Made by a program: the position numbers and the translations under genes. The notes under the pieces are model-generated. The model made no database searches, had not been told where the DNA came from, and saw nothing but the letters and a program-made list of their open reading frames with translations. Of a stretch of DNA of 64,000 nucleotides, positions 12,101 through 24,100 are shown in pieces. Where the stretch lies: contig RQOL01000532.1 of assembly GCA_013076295.1 (NCBI GenBank), positions 2,232,001-2,296,000 on the forward strand, read 5' to 3'. Source of the DNA: Sanderia malayensis. Taxonomy: Eukaryota; Cnidaria; Scyphozoa; Semaeostomeae; Pelagiidae. Positions within the stretch are counted from its first letter, which is position 1; each line of letters begins with the position of its first letter.

Positions 12101-15100
12101 GGAGAAACGTCTGTTGCTCGAGAGAGAGGCCTTCATCAACTTTCTTCAAAGCAAGGACAGCACGCATTATCGCATCAAAGCCAAGAGACTCAACTCGGGT
12201 AGGTTTTAAGCTTAGTACCTCCTGAATAGGATAATTTGGCATCTGCAATGCTTCAGAACTCGACTTTGTTGCACAGCATAGTTTAGCTGTTTTCTGTCGA
12301 GTTGTTTCATTATAATCTGGTAATATATCACTATAATATCATCAGATGTATGTTACAGCTGTTTGTATCTATAGATGCGTGTTGTCTATGCTGACATCAC
12401 AGTTCTCGATGTACAGAAGTACAGAGCATTAATAGAGCAGAAATAAGAAAGTAGACTCTGTTACTCGGAGTTCCAAGCTTTTGCAATCATCAGACATACT
12501 ATAATTCACACATGTAACATACTGTAACATCTGTCAGACAAACAGATTATAGTCTGTCTGAAAGCAGGAAACTCCGCGTAGCAGAGATACAGCTATACAT
12601 GTAAACAATACATCCGGTATGTCATTGATTGAATGTAATGATTGAATTTCAGACGAAAGATCAAACCAACTGCTTGTTTTGAAGACCCAGTGGCAGGGAT
12701 GGCAGAGCCGCGGCCGTGATGAAAAGATCTCAGCAATTGAACAGCACAGAATCATTCTACAAGAAGCAATATCAATTGTATTTGAAAACAAGAAGGACTC
12801 AATGCGATTATTATCACCGAATACAGTGGATGATCTGGCTGTTGCATGCAGTCTCGTGTCTGCTTTGCAGTTTCAGCAAGACAATGATAGCAAGAATATC
12901 ATTAATTTCAATGACAAGGTACCGAGTTGAATCGGTTTTGCATTAATCTTGTATTATGTTACTGGATGATATACTATGACTCCTGGTAAAACGGCTCAGG
13001 TTATTTGGTGTTTATTTCGCTGCACGGGCATTCATTATGTGGATGCCATAGACTATTTCAACTCTTAACCGAATCCCTTAATCTTTCTTTCATTTCTCTT
13101 GTTGTTGTTTTTGCTGCTGTTGTTGTTGCTGTTGATGTTGTTGCTTTTGCTGTTGTTGTTGTTGTGATTTCAATGTCGATTCGTGTTTTTCAGCAAAGCG
13201 CTGATTTGGATCGAATGGCATTGCGTGAGTTGAAGAGTCGCGAAGAGGAATGGTTCGAGAATATTGCTGCCGTGATATTCGACATCCGGGACATCTCAAA
13301 CGAAGAAGAGGAGTTGATAAAAGCATTGAATGAGAAGTACGATGCAGTCAGGGACAAACTGTTGCTTGAAGCTTTAAAACAGCAGATGAGTGAGGCAGAG
13401 TGGGCCAAGCTATCCGAACAGGAAAGGCAGGCGAAGTTGATGAAATTGAAATTGATGGAGAGAAGGTTGAGAAGAGATGGGAAATTTGAAGAAGCCGCTG
13501 CAATTCTCGGAGATGGATTCAAAAATGCTGATAAGATACAGGTATAATGCTTCATTCAATATCCTTCATACATTTTTTATAATTTTACAATTGTAAAGTG
13601 CGATTTCAATGTAATGAACCGATGATATGAAGAGCTTCCCAGTATAAAGTAGTAGAGCTTTCAGCAGAGCTTTTAGTATCCTCAAGAGCCTTGTATGTCT
13701 TAGTTTGCAGTGCAGGGCTTCAAGTTTCATTTAAAGATCTTATAGACCTTAATGCAGTTTACAGGATAATGCATTTTGTTTCTTTGTTAACCATTTTGGA
13801 GTACAGTTTATCATCTGTTTAACAAATTGCTGATAGAATAAAGCAATTGGCTTTCTTCCTTACAGGCTCCTTCTTTAAAGGCTCCTAAGTTCTTCCAATC
13901 TTTATGGGATGAATCTCTTATTAATACTAATGTTGTTGATTTTTTATCCTTGTAGTCTTTATTGGGAGAAAGTCGTCAAAGGTATCAAGATAAACTGCAG
14001 GAGAGATTGAAGGCGAGGAAGAAGAGGATTGCTGATGGAGAAGAAGTTGATGAAGATGAAGAAGATGCGATGGCTGACGATGAAACACATTCAACTGGAA
14101 ATATATTGAAGGATCTTCAAATGAGATATGAGCAAGAAAAAGATGCTTTGTTTCGTCAACTTCAGGTTTGAGTTGTTCCTTTCGTTAATTCTTCTTCTTC
14201 ATTTTCATTTTTCTTCTTCTTCTTCTTCTTCTTCTGCTTTTTCTATGTCTTCTTTCTCTCTTGCTTTTCTTCTTCATTATCGTCACTATCTTTTCTTTTG
14301 CCTGTAGGAAGATGAAGGCAGATATTTGAATGAAAGAGAGAGACAAGCCGAGCTGATCAGATTGAAGATGGAGAAGAGAAAAGCTGAAAGAGAAGGAAAT
14401 TTCGAAGGTGCCGCTTTGGTCTTGGGAATAGCAGAAAGAAACAGCGCTGCCCGGGAAGAAGGGTGCGATATTTTCATTCCCAGATTAATCCTTTCCTATC
14501 TTTGATGATCCAGATGTTTTATTAATGCTCATATGATTTAATTTGATAGTTTGAAGAAGGATCGGGAAAGGCAGGAAAAGTTGGCGAAAGAAAGGTTGGA
14601 AGCAATGAGAAACGCAAAACGAAAAAGACAGAAAGATGCAGAGGACCCTGAACCAAATAAAGGTATAATTCATTCATTCATCATTTGTTTTTATATATAG
14701 TGTTGAATTATCCATTCGTTTGTTTATCAATCCATCCAAGTATTCGTTTCTGTATTCATTCGGTTATTTATTCATTCGTTTATTTATTCTTTTGTTTCTA
14801 TATTCTTTGGTTTATTTCTTCATTCGTTTATTTATTTATTCGTTTATTTATTCAGACGATGACGTTTCTGTATGGCAAGATTCCGTGATGAAGGAGTTAG
14901 AAAAGAAGCAAGCAAAGGAGAGGCAATTTCTTGCTGACATTTTGAACAGCTCTGACGTTGATGACTTGTGCGATGAAGCTCGGAATATGCCCGAAGACGA
15001 AAGGGCGGAGAGAATCGGAAAATTAAAAGATAAAAGAGAAGAACTTGATTTTGAAGACAAATGTAAGCAATTATAACAAATTTCTATCAATTTTAATATG

Positions 15101-18100
15101 TGAATTATTCTATTTCTTTTCTCATTTGTATTAAGCCTACTAAAGACACTGTTTTTTTAGCGTTCAAGTGTCCCTTGGTGTTTTGATCAAAATGCTGGCT
15201 TATGTTTGAGGCCGACTCTGCATTTTATTCCGTGTTGTTGCGACTGCGCAGATTTCATTGTATTTGACTGTAAACATAAGGTATATGCCGGGTGTTTAAT
15301 GTGTAAATTGTCTCTTGCAGCTGACCAAGAAGAACATGGTGCAATCTTAGAAATGGCGGCGGCAGTGAAGATGGTCATACGCGAAGTTAATCTTCAACAT
15401 CAAACAGAAAAAGAGGAAATAAGCAGAGATGATGTCTCAATTTCTTTGCTAGCTGATCTGCAACAGATCCAAGACAAAGAAACAGATCAAGTCATGCGAG
15501 AAATAACAGAAAAGGTAAAATTCTCAATTCTCATTGAAATTATTGTTATTGTAATCTTGGTCATTGTGGCTGTGTCTCAAGAGGACTGTAACAAAATGCA
15601 TTTTGGGTAATATGGCCACGCCAGGAAGACTTTCTTGTCTGTGGAAGCTTTCTTTTCAACCTGGTTTTCAAAATGGAGAAGAAATTTTATGTCTGCAGAA
15701 TTATTCCTTCGTTTTGCAGTCTTATTCGTTCGATAGAAGCTCCAATTTCATGCTTATTATCTTCAACAAACCCTGCTTTCGTTAATGCTTGCATTAAGCA
15801 ACCAAATTCGATCTTTTCGCCATATTATGGACGCTTTTTTGCAAAGGAAGACTTTCAAAACAGGCCCATCGCCGAATCTTTCCTGCTTTGCGAAGAAAGC
15901 CACTACGTTTCCCTTAATTTTGATGTTTTCAGACACAAGAAGAACTTGCTGCTTTAAGAACGAAGCAAATGAAGTCAAGGCATTATGAGGAATTATCAAA
16001 CGTCGCAGAGTTGATGTTTACTTACGAAGGCAAAAGCACAGACCATGATATCATTAAAGCTCTCGACAAAAAATACGACGCCTTGATGGATAAGCTTATT
16101 TTAGAAGGACTTCAAAACCAACTCGGTAAGATTTTCGTTCTATTCTTTTGTTAGGTGGCTAATTGTTTTATTTGGTGAAAAATATTTTTGGAAACTATCG
16201 TAATAATTATCATAATTAGGATATTTATTATTAGGATGATAGGGTAAACTTCGTCAATACTACCAGTATTGTTATCAATAAGGGCCCTAATCATAATCAT
16301 AAATTAAAGCAAGTACAGCGCCATAATCATAATCGTAATTATTTCAATTATGATTGAAGTCATAATTGTGATCACTGTTATCACATTAATCGCTGTAATC
16401 GCGGTAATCGCTATAATCACTGGAATTTTTTGTGTTCTAGGTCAAGCAGAGTGGCAAGCAATGTCAGAGAGGGAAAGACAAGCTCAATTATTAAAAAGAA
16501 GATTGGAGCAAAAAAGATTATTAAGAGAAGGAAAATTAGAAGAGGCAGCAAAACTGCTTGGTGACAGCTTTCAGACAGATGCAAACCTGAAGAAATTAAT
16601 GGGACAAAACAGAGCGAGGTATTTTCATTTCCAAACAACGATTCAGTCATTTTGTATAGCTTGCATGAAGGACCATGGTTGCACTGCTTAGATTGGATTC
16701 TATGACGTATTTGATTTTGCAGGTATGAAGAGATGGTGAAAGAGAAGTTAGCAAAACGGCGTGAGAGGCAGAGGCTTGGGCTCGAAGCGACTGGAGATGA
16801 CGATGAAGATGAATTTGAAATTGACCAATCAGAGGAAGGGGGCAAAATTGATGCGAAAACATTGCTTGAAGATATGCAAAAAAGGTATTTAATTTGTAGC
16901 TTATTTCTAGGAAGGCTTATCTTTTAATTTCTTGTTGTTTTTATATAGCTATCGAAATCGCTCTATGAAGCCCTTGTTATATTTAGTTATCGAAGCTTTG
17001 CAGGGGAACTTGGTTTATTGTTGTTTTCCTTTTCGTCGTGTTTCTGATATAATTCTCCATCTGTTTAGGTATGAAGATGAAAAAGAGGCACTGATGATGA
17101 AGTTAAAAGGTGCTGACGCCAGGTTTTATAGCGAGAAGGAAAGGCAAGCAGAGTTAGCGCGTCTTAGAAGAGAAGAGAGAAAAGTTAAACTGGAAGAGAA
17201 GTTTGGTACTGCTGCCATGGTGCTTGGTTTAGCAGAACGCAACCAAGCAGCTCTTGAAAGCAAGTAAGTTATTCACAGGTTTTTTTATTAATATTTGACA
17301 TTGTCCGAGCTGGATTAGAGGTAAATGTGATTCAAATCGATGCAAAGCTCTATAAAGTTCATACAAGGCATTCCATAAGTCTTCAAAACTCGTAGATTGC
17401 CTTACAAACTTTAACAAACACTGTGAGCTATGTTAAAGTTTGTAATAAGGTATTACGAACCCTGCTAAGTTTGAAAAGACTCCTGAAGGCAATGTAAACT
17501 TTGATGGGGTTGGAAAGACTTGATAGGTACAAGATACTGTAATCTTTGTCTATGTTTATAGTGTCCCAGGAAGGGACTGCGAATTCTCCTGCATCCTAAA
17601 ACGAGTCTTGCTAATGTCTTTCGTGCGATTTATGAGACTTTTTGCCCTTTTAGGTTGAAGAGTGACAGGGCAAGACAGGAGTTACTGGCAAAAGAAAGAT
17701 TGGAGAAACTACGAGAGAAAAGACGAATGAACCGTCAAGAAATGAAAGTGCTGAAAGATGGAGATATCTCTAAGTTGAAAGAGAATGCAATGAAATGCAT
17801 TGAGTATAGGCATAATTTAGAGAGAGAGGTGAGTTTCTAGAATATTCCACTCACTTGTTATATTTATGTAATTTTGGAGTATTTTGTTTATCATTTTGTT
17901 TTTATTTTTCAATCTTCTTTTGACAGGCTTTGGTTGATTTATTTAGAGAAGAAAAGAAAAGTGAAATTGAGAAAGCAAATTGCATGACATTTGATAACAG
18001 AGAGGCAAGATTAGAACAGATGAAGAATAAATTAATGGCAGAATTATTAACAAGTACGATATTTTCATTCAACGTTTTGTCACTACCTAATTGATGTGTA

Positions 18101-21100
18101 AGATATTAAAAGTCATGTGGTTTCTAATGGATCTGCTATGTTTTTTGTTCTTTAGTTGACAATGATAAATGGACTGAAAACTTGAATGAAATGTCTGTTT
18201 TGAAAGAAGTGAATCGTTTGAAAAGACTTGAGAAGAATGAAGAAATGCAAGAAATTTCAAGAAATGATATCGTTGTATCATTGATTGCTGATTTGCAAGA
18301 AGAACAAGATGGTGAAAGTGAGAAACAAATGGAAAGAATGTTAACAATGGTATGCTGATTATTTCTTTATCGTCAATTTATTTTTTCATTTCTCTTTCAA
18401 TAGACTAATGTCTTTCGCATTTGGTTATGCAGGAACGTGGTGATGTGATTGCATTGCAAGAAAGCGAAGTGGAAGTTCATAAGTTAGCCAGGTGGAGGAA
18501 TATCGTAACAGTGATTTCAGCAGTAGAGAAATCCCAAACAGCAAGTGAAGATGTGTTGGTTGATGCCCTTGAAAGTAAATACGAAATATTAAAAGATAAA
18601 TTAATATTGGAAGCGTTGGAAAAGAAGATCGGAAGCGAAGAGTGGAATTCGTTAAGTGAAGAAGAAATGTTTGAGAAGTTAATGGAAGTTAAAATGAAGA
18701 TGAAGCAGTTGATGGAAGAAGGAAAAACAGATGAATTAAATGCGATGCTTGCTGACTTGTTTCCTGATCAAATGAATCTGGATGCATTGATGAGTTTGAA
18801 TACAGAAGCAGAGAGAGAAAGATTGGAAGAGAAAGAAAGACTAAGAAAGGAAAGAAGAGAAGCTGGAATGAGTGAAGAGGAAATTAACGAGCTGGAAAGA
18901 AAAGAAGATCAGCAGTTTGAAGAAGAATTGCGAAAGAAATCTCCCAAAAATCTTCTTCTCCAACTCGAGGTTTGTTCTAAATTTTAATCTTATATTATTT
19001 AAACTCTTTTTGAGCTACAGTGGAATCCCGCTATAACGAACTCTGTAGGGACCGAGAAAATAGTTCGCAATAGCGGGAGTTCGTTATACAGAAGGGACAT
19101 TTTTTTATGAAGAACTACTTCCCAGAATCCAAGGGACCGGAGTTTTAGTTCGTAATAGCGGGAAGTTCGTTATAAACGGGGTTCGTTATAGCGGGATTCC
19201 ACTGTATATCTTGATTTAAACCTTTGATTAGAACTGTTTAGTACATAGTTAGCTATATGATCAGAACACATTGCTGATTACGAGGGTAGCTTTCTAATCC
19301 AAGTCTTCGTCTGTTCATAGCGTAACTTCGACGCAGAGAAGGATGCGTTGTTGGAGTCATTGAAAGGAGTGAATGCAAAATATGCGAGTGAGCGAGAAAG
19401 ACAAGCAGAGCTAGCAAGAATAAAACGCGAGCAGAGAAGAGCGAGAAAGGAAGACCAATTTGAATCAGCCGCACTTGTGATGTCTTTGGCAAAAACGCAA
19501 AAAGAAACTCTCGATAACAAGTGTGTTTCGTTATGTTATTCTTTATGATACACCTATCTACGTGATGTTATTACTATCACTTTGATAGCAGATGAAGTAA
19601 TGGAGGATTTATGTGAATGTGGTGGTCTTTTTGTTGCAGATTAAAGCTTGACCGTGAAAGACAGGAGAAACTTGCAAAGGAAAGATTGCTGGCAAGAAAG
19701 ATGCGAAGACAGCAAGCATATAAACAGGAGGAAAAAGAGACAGAAAGAGATTCAGATGATGTCAACGTCTTGCAGGTATCAGATTATTAAAGTCTATCCC
19801 TTGCAGCTAGGGTTTCAAACAAGCTCTTCTATTAACCAATTTTTGAATACCATATACCTTATAGCTCCACGAGTTTGTACCTTGTAGCTCCACGAGTTTG
19901 TACCTTGTAGCTTGATGAGTCTGTACCTTATAGATCCACGAGTCTGTACCTTATTGCTCCACGAGTTTGTACCTTTTATTTCCACGCGTCTTTGCTTTTG
20001 TATTCCGTAAATATTTGTATCTGACTCAGGTCTCAGGCCTGTTCCATTTTGATGAATTTTTATGATGCTTATTTTATTTTGCTAGGAATATGTTTTGAAT
20101 GCCATGGAAAAGAAGCACGCAGATGAAAGTGAATTTCTTCTTCAAATTATTCAAAACAGTTCTGAGTCAAGTTACAATCCAAAAACAAAGGAGTTGAATA
20201 TTGTAGGAAAACAGCAACGGATAAACGAATTGAAGATTCTTCGAACTCATTGGAGAGAAGCAGGTCGTGAAGAGATGTTGGAAACAACCAACGAACAGAT
20301 GGAAATATTTGAAGAGGCAATTTGTTTGAAAATTCAAATGATACTAGATGAAATATCCAACAAAGGTTACGATGAAGAGAAGCAACTCGAGATTGCTTCC
20401 ATAAGGATTCTTGCAGATTTGCAAGAAAACCAAGATAAAGAAGCGGAGCATTTGTTAAAAGATCTTCCACAGAAGAATATGATGACTTTGAAACAACTTT
20501 GCAAAGCGCAGCGCATGGCATGTGAAGAGAAATGGTATGACAACATTGCAGGCTGCTTGCTTGGTATCATTAAAAGAGATTTGAAAAGTTCTGAAGACAT
20601 TTCTGAAAACGAAATTGTTGATGCATTGGATTCAAAGTATTCTGAACTCAAAGAGAAATTGTTTATTGAGATACTGAAAAGGTAGATATGATTTTGCTAC
20701 TTGTTTCTTTGAGTTTTGTGAAATTGTGTTGTGTTGAGGTTGTTTTTCAATGGTTTGGAAGCTATGTCCAGGGAGCGTTTGTCTAACTAGATAATTTGAT
20801 TTACTTAGGAAATATGGCGAAAGTGAGTGGGAGGCAATGTCAAAAGAGGAGCAGCATAAACTACTGCAGCAATTGAGAGATGACGAAAAGCGATTGAGAA
20901 ACGGTGAAGAAGTACCAAATAGGTAGGCTGCAGTTTTGTTTTATTGCTAAATCGATTGATAAATCTATATAAGGCATTCATGAACAATCTAGACATCATA
21001 AAGAGGTTAATAACCTCTTATTAATTTTCTCTGCTGGATTTAAAGTACTTCATTATACTGTGTTATTGCAACATTATTAGCCTGGGCTTTTAACAATTCT

Positions 21101-24100
21101 TATGATGTTAAAACATTACTACACTATATATGTCTTGTTCACATTGCGTGGTGTATTTCTTTACAGCCCTTTAAAAGATATTGACCTTGACGGTCTAGAT
21201 TTGGGAGAAGGAAACGTAGATGCAAAAGATTTACTAAAAAATATGCAAGTTAGTATTTATTATCACTTTTTTTATTATTGGCCCGCATACGAATGCGGGG
21301 AATCATAATGTGTCATTTGACCAACGTTATCTCACTACTGGCCACTTTTATTTTACTACTAACCACCTTTATCTCACTATTGGCCACTAGTTTATGGAGT
21401 TTGTAATAATGTGTTTGTTTTATTTTTCTCAGGATGAATATAATGCTGAAAAGGATGCAATTTTGGCGAATCTAAAAGATGCTGATGCCAAAATGCGCGG
21501 GGAGAAGGAAAGACAAGAAGCCCTCTTTAAACTTCGAAGAGAGCAACGTAGATTGAAACGAGAAGATAAATTTGACAGTGCTGCCATCATATTCAACATG
21601 GCACAGGAGAGGAATAAAAAACAAGAAAAAAGGTATTTTATGATATTATGATGATGTGCCTCTCCTGAGTCCATGCCTTGTGAATCCTTGACTTTATGTT
21701 TTGTAGCTCACCTTAGTTGCATACTTTTACTCTCGATGTCTTCGTTTAATTGGAGATGTATTATTGTTGTCTTAGTTTTGAAGTGGAAAAGGCGAGACAG
21801 AAGGAGTTGGCAATGAAGAGAATTGCAGCTGCACGTAAGAAGAAATCGACGTCATCTGAATCATTGCAAGAGAAATTGATAAAAGAACAGAATGTGGATA
21901 TTGAGAATGAAATAAGATATGCTGATGAAATAGAGAGAGAAGGGAAAATGGCGTTGCAAAATATTGTCATGGATGAGATGGAAAAAAAGCATTTGATTGA
22001 ACGAGACGTGAGTTTGACATTTTTCTTTCCTAACAAAAGTTCTCAACATGAGTTTAAACGCGGTCTCCGTTATACTCTACTAGGAAATAATCTTTTTTCC
22101 AGCGAATCGTATTTTTACATGGTTCAGCTTGAATAATTTAACTTGAACCTATGCTTACTGGGCTCGAACTCGTTCAGGCAGAGCTTGTTTTGATTTGAAA
22201 CTAACGCTTTACCAACTCTTCCATCTTGCCCACCACCACCCCAGTTTCTTTTCAGCATTAAATACTTAACAAGGCCAACCTAAAGGTTTCGAGTTCGACT
22301 CCCTCTCCTGCCCAATTAATTTATTTTAAGCCATTTATTTTTATCAATCATATGATTATATAATGAATTTAATTAATGTTTCAGATTCTTGTTGAGTTGA
22401 TTCCAATGGCTGATTCGGATGAAGAAGCTATGGCAGCTACTAATTATTTAAGTCGATCGCAAAAAGAAGAAAAAATCTTCCAGCTTAAAAAAGAAAGAGA
22501 TTCATGGAAAAAAACATCGTTTCAAGCATCATTAAATCAAATTCCTGATAATGAAATGACTGAGGTAATTTAACAAGTTTATTCCTTACAGTTCCGCAAG
22601 TCTATATTTTATCGCTCCTCGAGTCTATACCTTGCTGTTTTATGAATTTATTCATTAATTGATTGATTCATTTTTTTAAGAGGTTTTCCTTATTGCCTTC
22701 TTATCTTTGTGATTATTATTCCAGAATGAAAAAACAGCCAATGCAGCACGGGTAGTTGAAGAGTGGGAGGAACACAAGAGAATTCTTGTCAAAGCACTTG
22801 TCATAAGAATTGAAGATATTAAGCAGACATTGCGCTCACAGCAAGTTGATGAGGATAAACTATCAGAAGAAGTAACTATTATGCTGCTGGCTGAGTTGCA
22901 GGAGAAACAAGCATCAGAAAGTAATGCCGTTTCCACTGTTATCACTGACAAGGTTATTATCTGTTTAACTATTATTTTTTATCATCAAAAAAAGCTATGT
23001 TCTGTAAGAATTATAACCTTGAATTGGCAAAATAAGCAGCACAACTTTTTGTGCAGGTTTGCATTGAAAGTTTGCCAAAATCCCTAGCATATTTATTACT
23101 ATGTACTAGCAGTTCTTTGCTTGTTGTTTTCATAGGAAGAAGATTTTTTAATTAAGGTGAAAGATGAGCAGAAGACGCAAAGAAGAGAAAGATGGGTTGA
23201 AAATGTTGCAACTTTATTGCTCGGTACTGCCACTACTGCTACGAGAAAGCCCAGTGCTTCAAAGGTATTGAATAATCCTTATTGTATTTAAGATGTTTTA
23301 TACTTTGCAATAGTTATAGTAAAGCAAGAGCACTAGTAATGCACCATTGCCTATTCGCACTAGAATAGTCGTGGTTTAGGCATAGTGTTAATGACTAATG
23401 TTGCAATGTCTAATGTTGGAAAACAACCTTGCAGGCACCAGATATGATGGATATCTCAGAGGAACAGGAAGAACTCGAAGAGATGTTGGAAGGAAAAGAG
23501 CATGATGAATTGGAATCTCTTGAAAGAGAAATGCAAATGGAGAAAGAGAAACGCAATGTGCAAGGCCTTTCAGAGGATGAAATGATGAAAGTCATGGCTG
23601 AATTACAAAGTCAACAAGAAGCAAAGAAAAAGGTATTTAATGGATTGAAACAAAATTACTTTTCAACCAATCAAACCTGACCTGTGTTTCTTCTTTTGAC
23701 AGAGTTTGCTAAAAATATTATTTGATCCCAATTGCTGTATGAGATACTGTATTTCATAATGGTAGTTATTCGATATAACCACTATCGTGCTTAGATGCCT
23801 CAGATGATGCGAGGCAATTGCTCCAATAAATGAATTATATAAGTGTTTATATATAATGGCTAGAATTATTAATATAGTTCATTGTATCAAATGTATCAAA
23901 TCTAGCAATTTAGGATTATTTGATTTAATTCAAGGCAATAATGGCATCAATTGAAAAGCAACGAGCAGATGCTAAACGAAGACTGGAAGAGAAGAGAAAG
24001 AAGAGAGATGAAAAACAATATGAAGAAGATATAGCAATGTCGATAATCACGGCTGCAAATGCAAGGTCTGACATGATACGGGAGAAGACAACTTTGCAGA

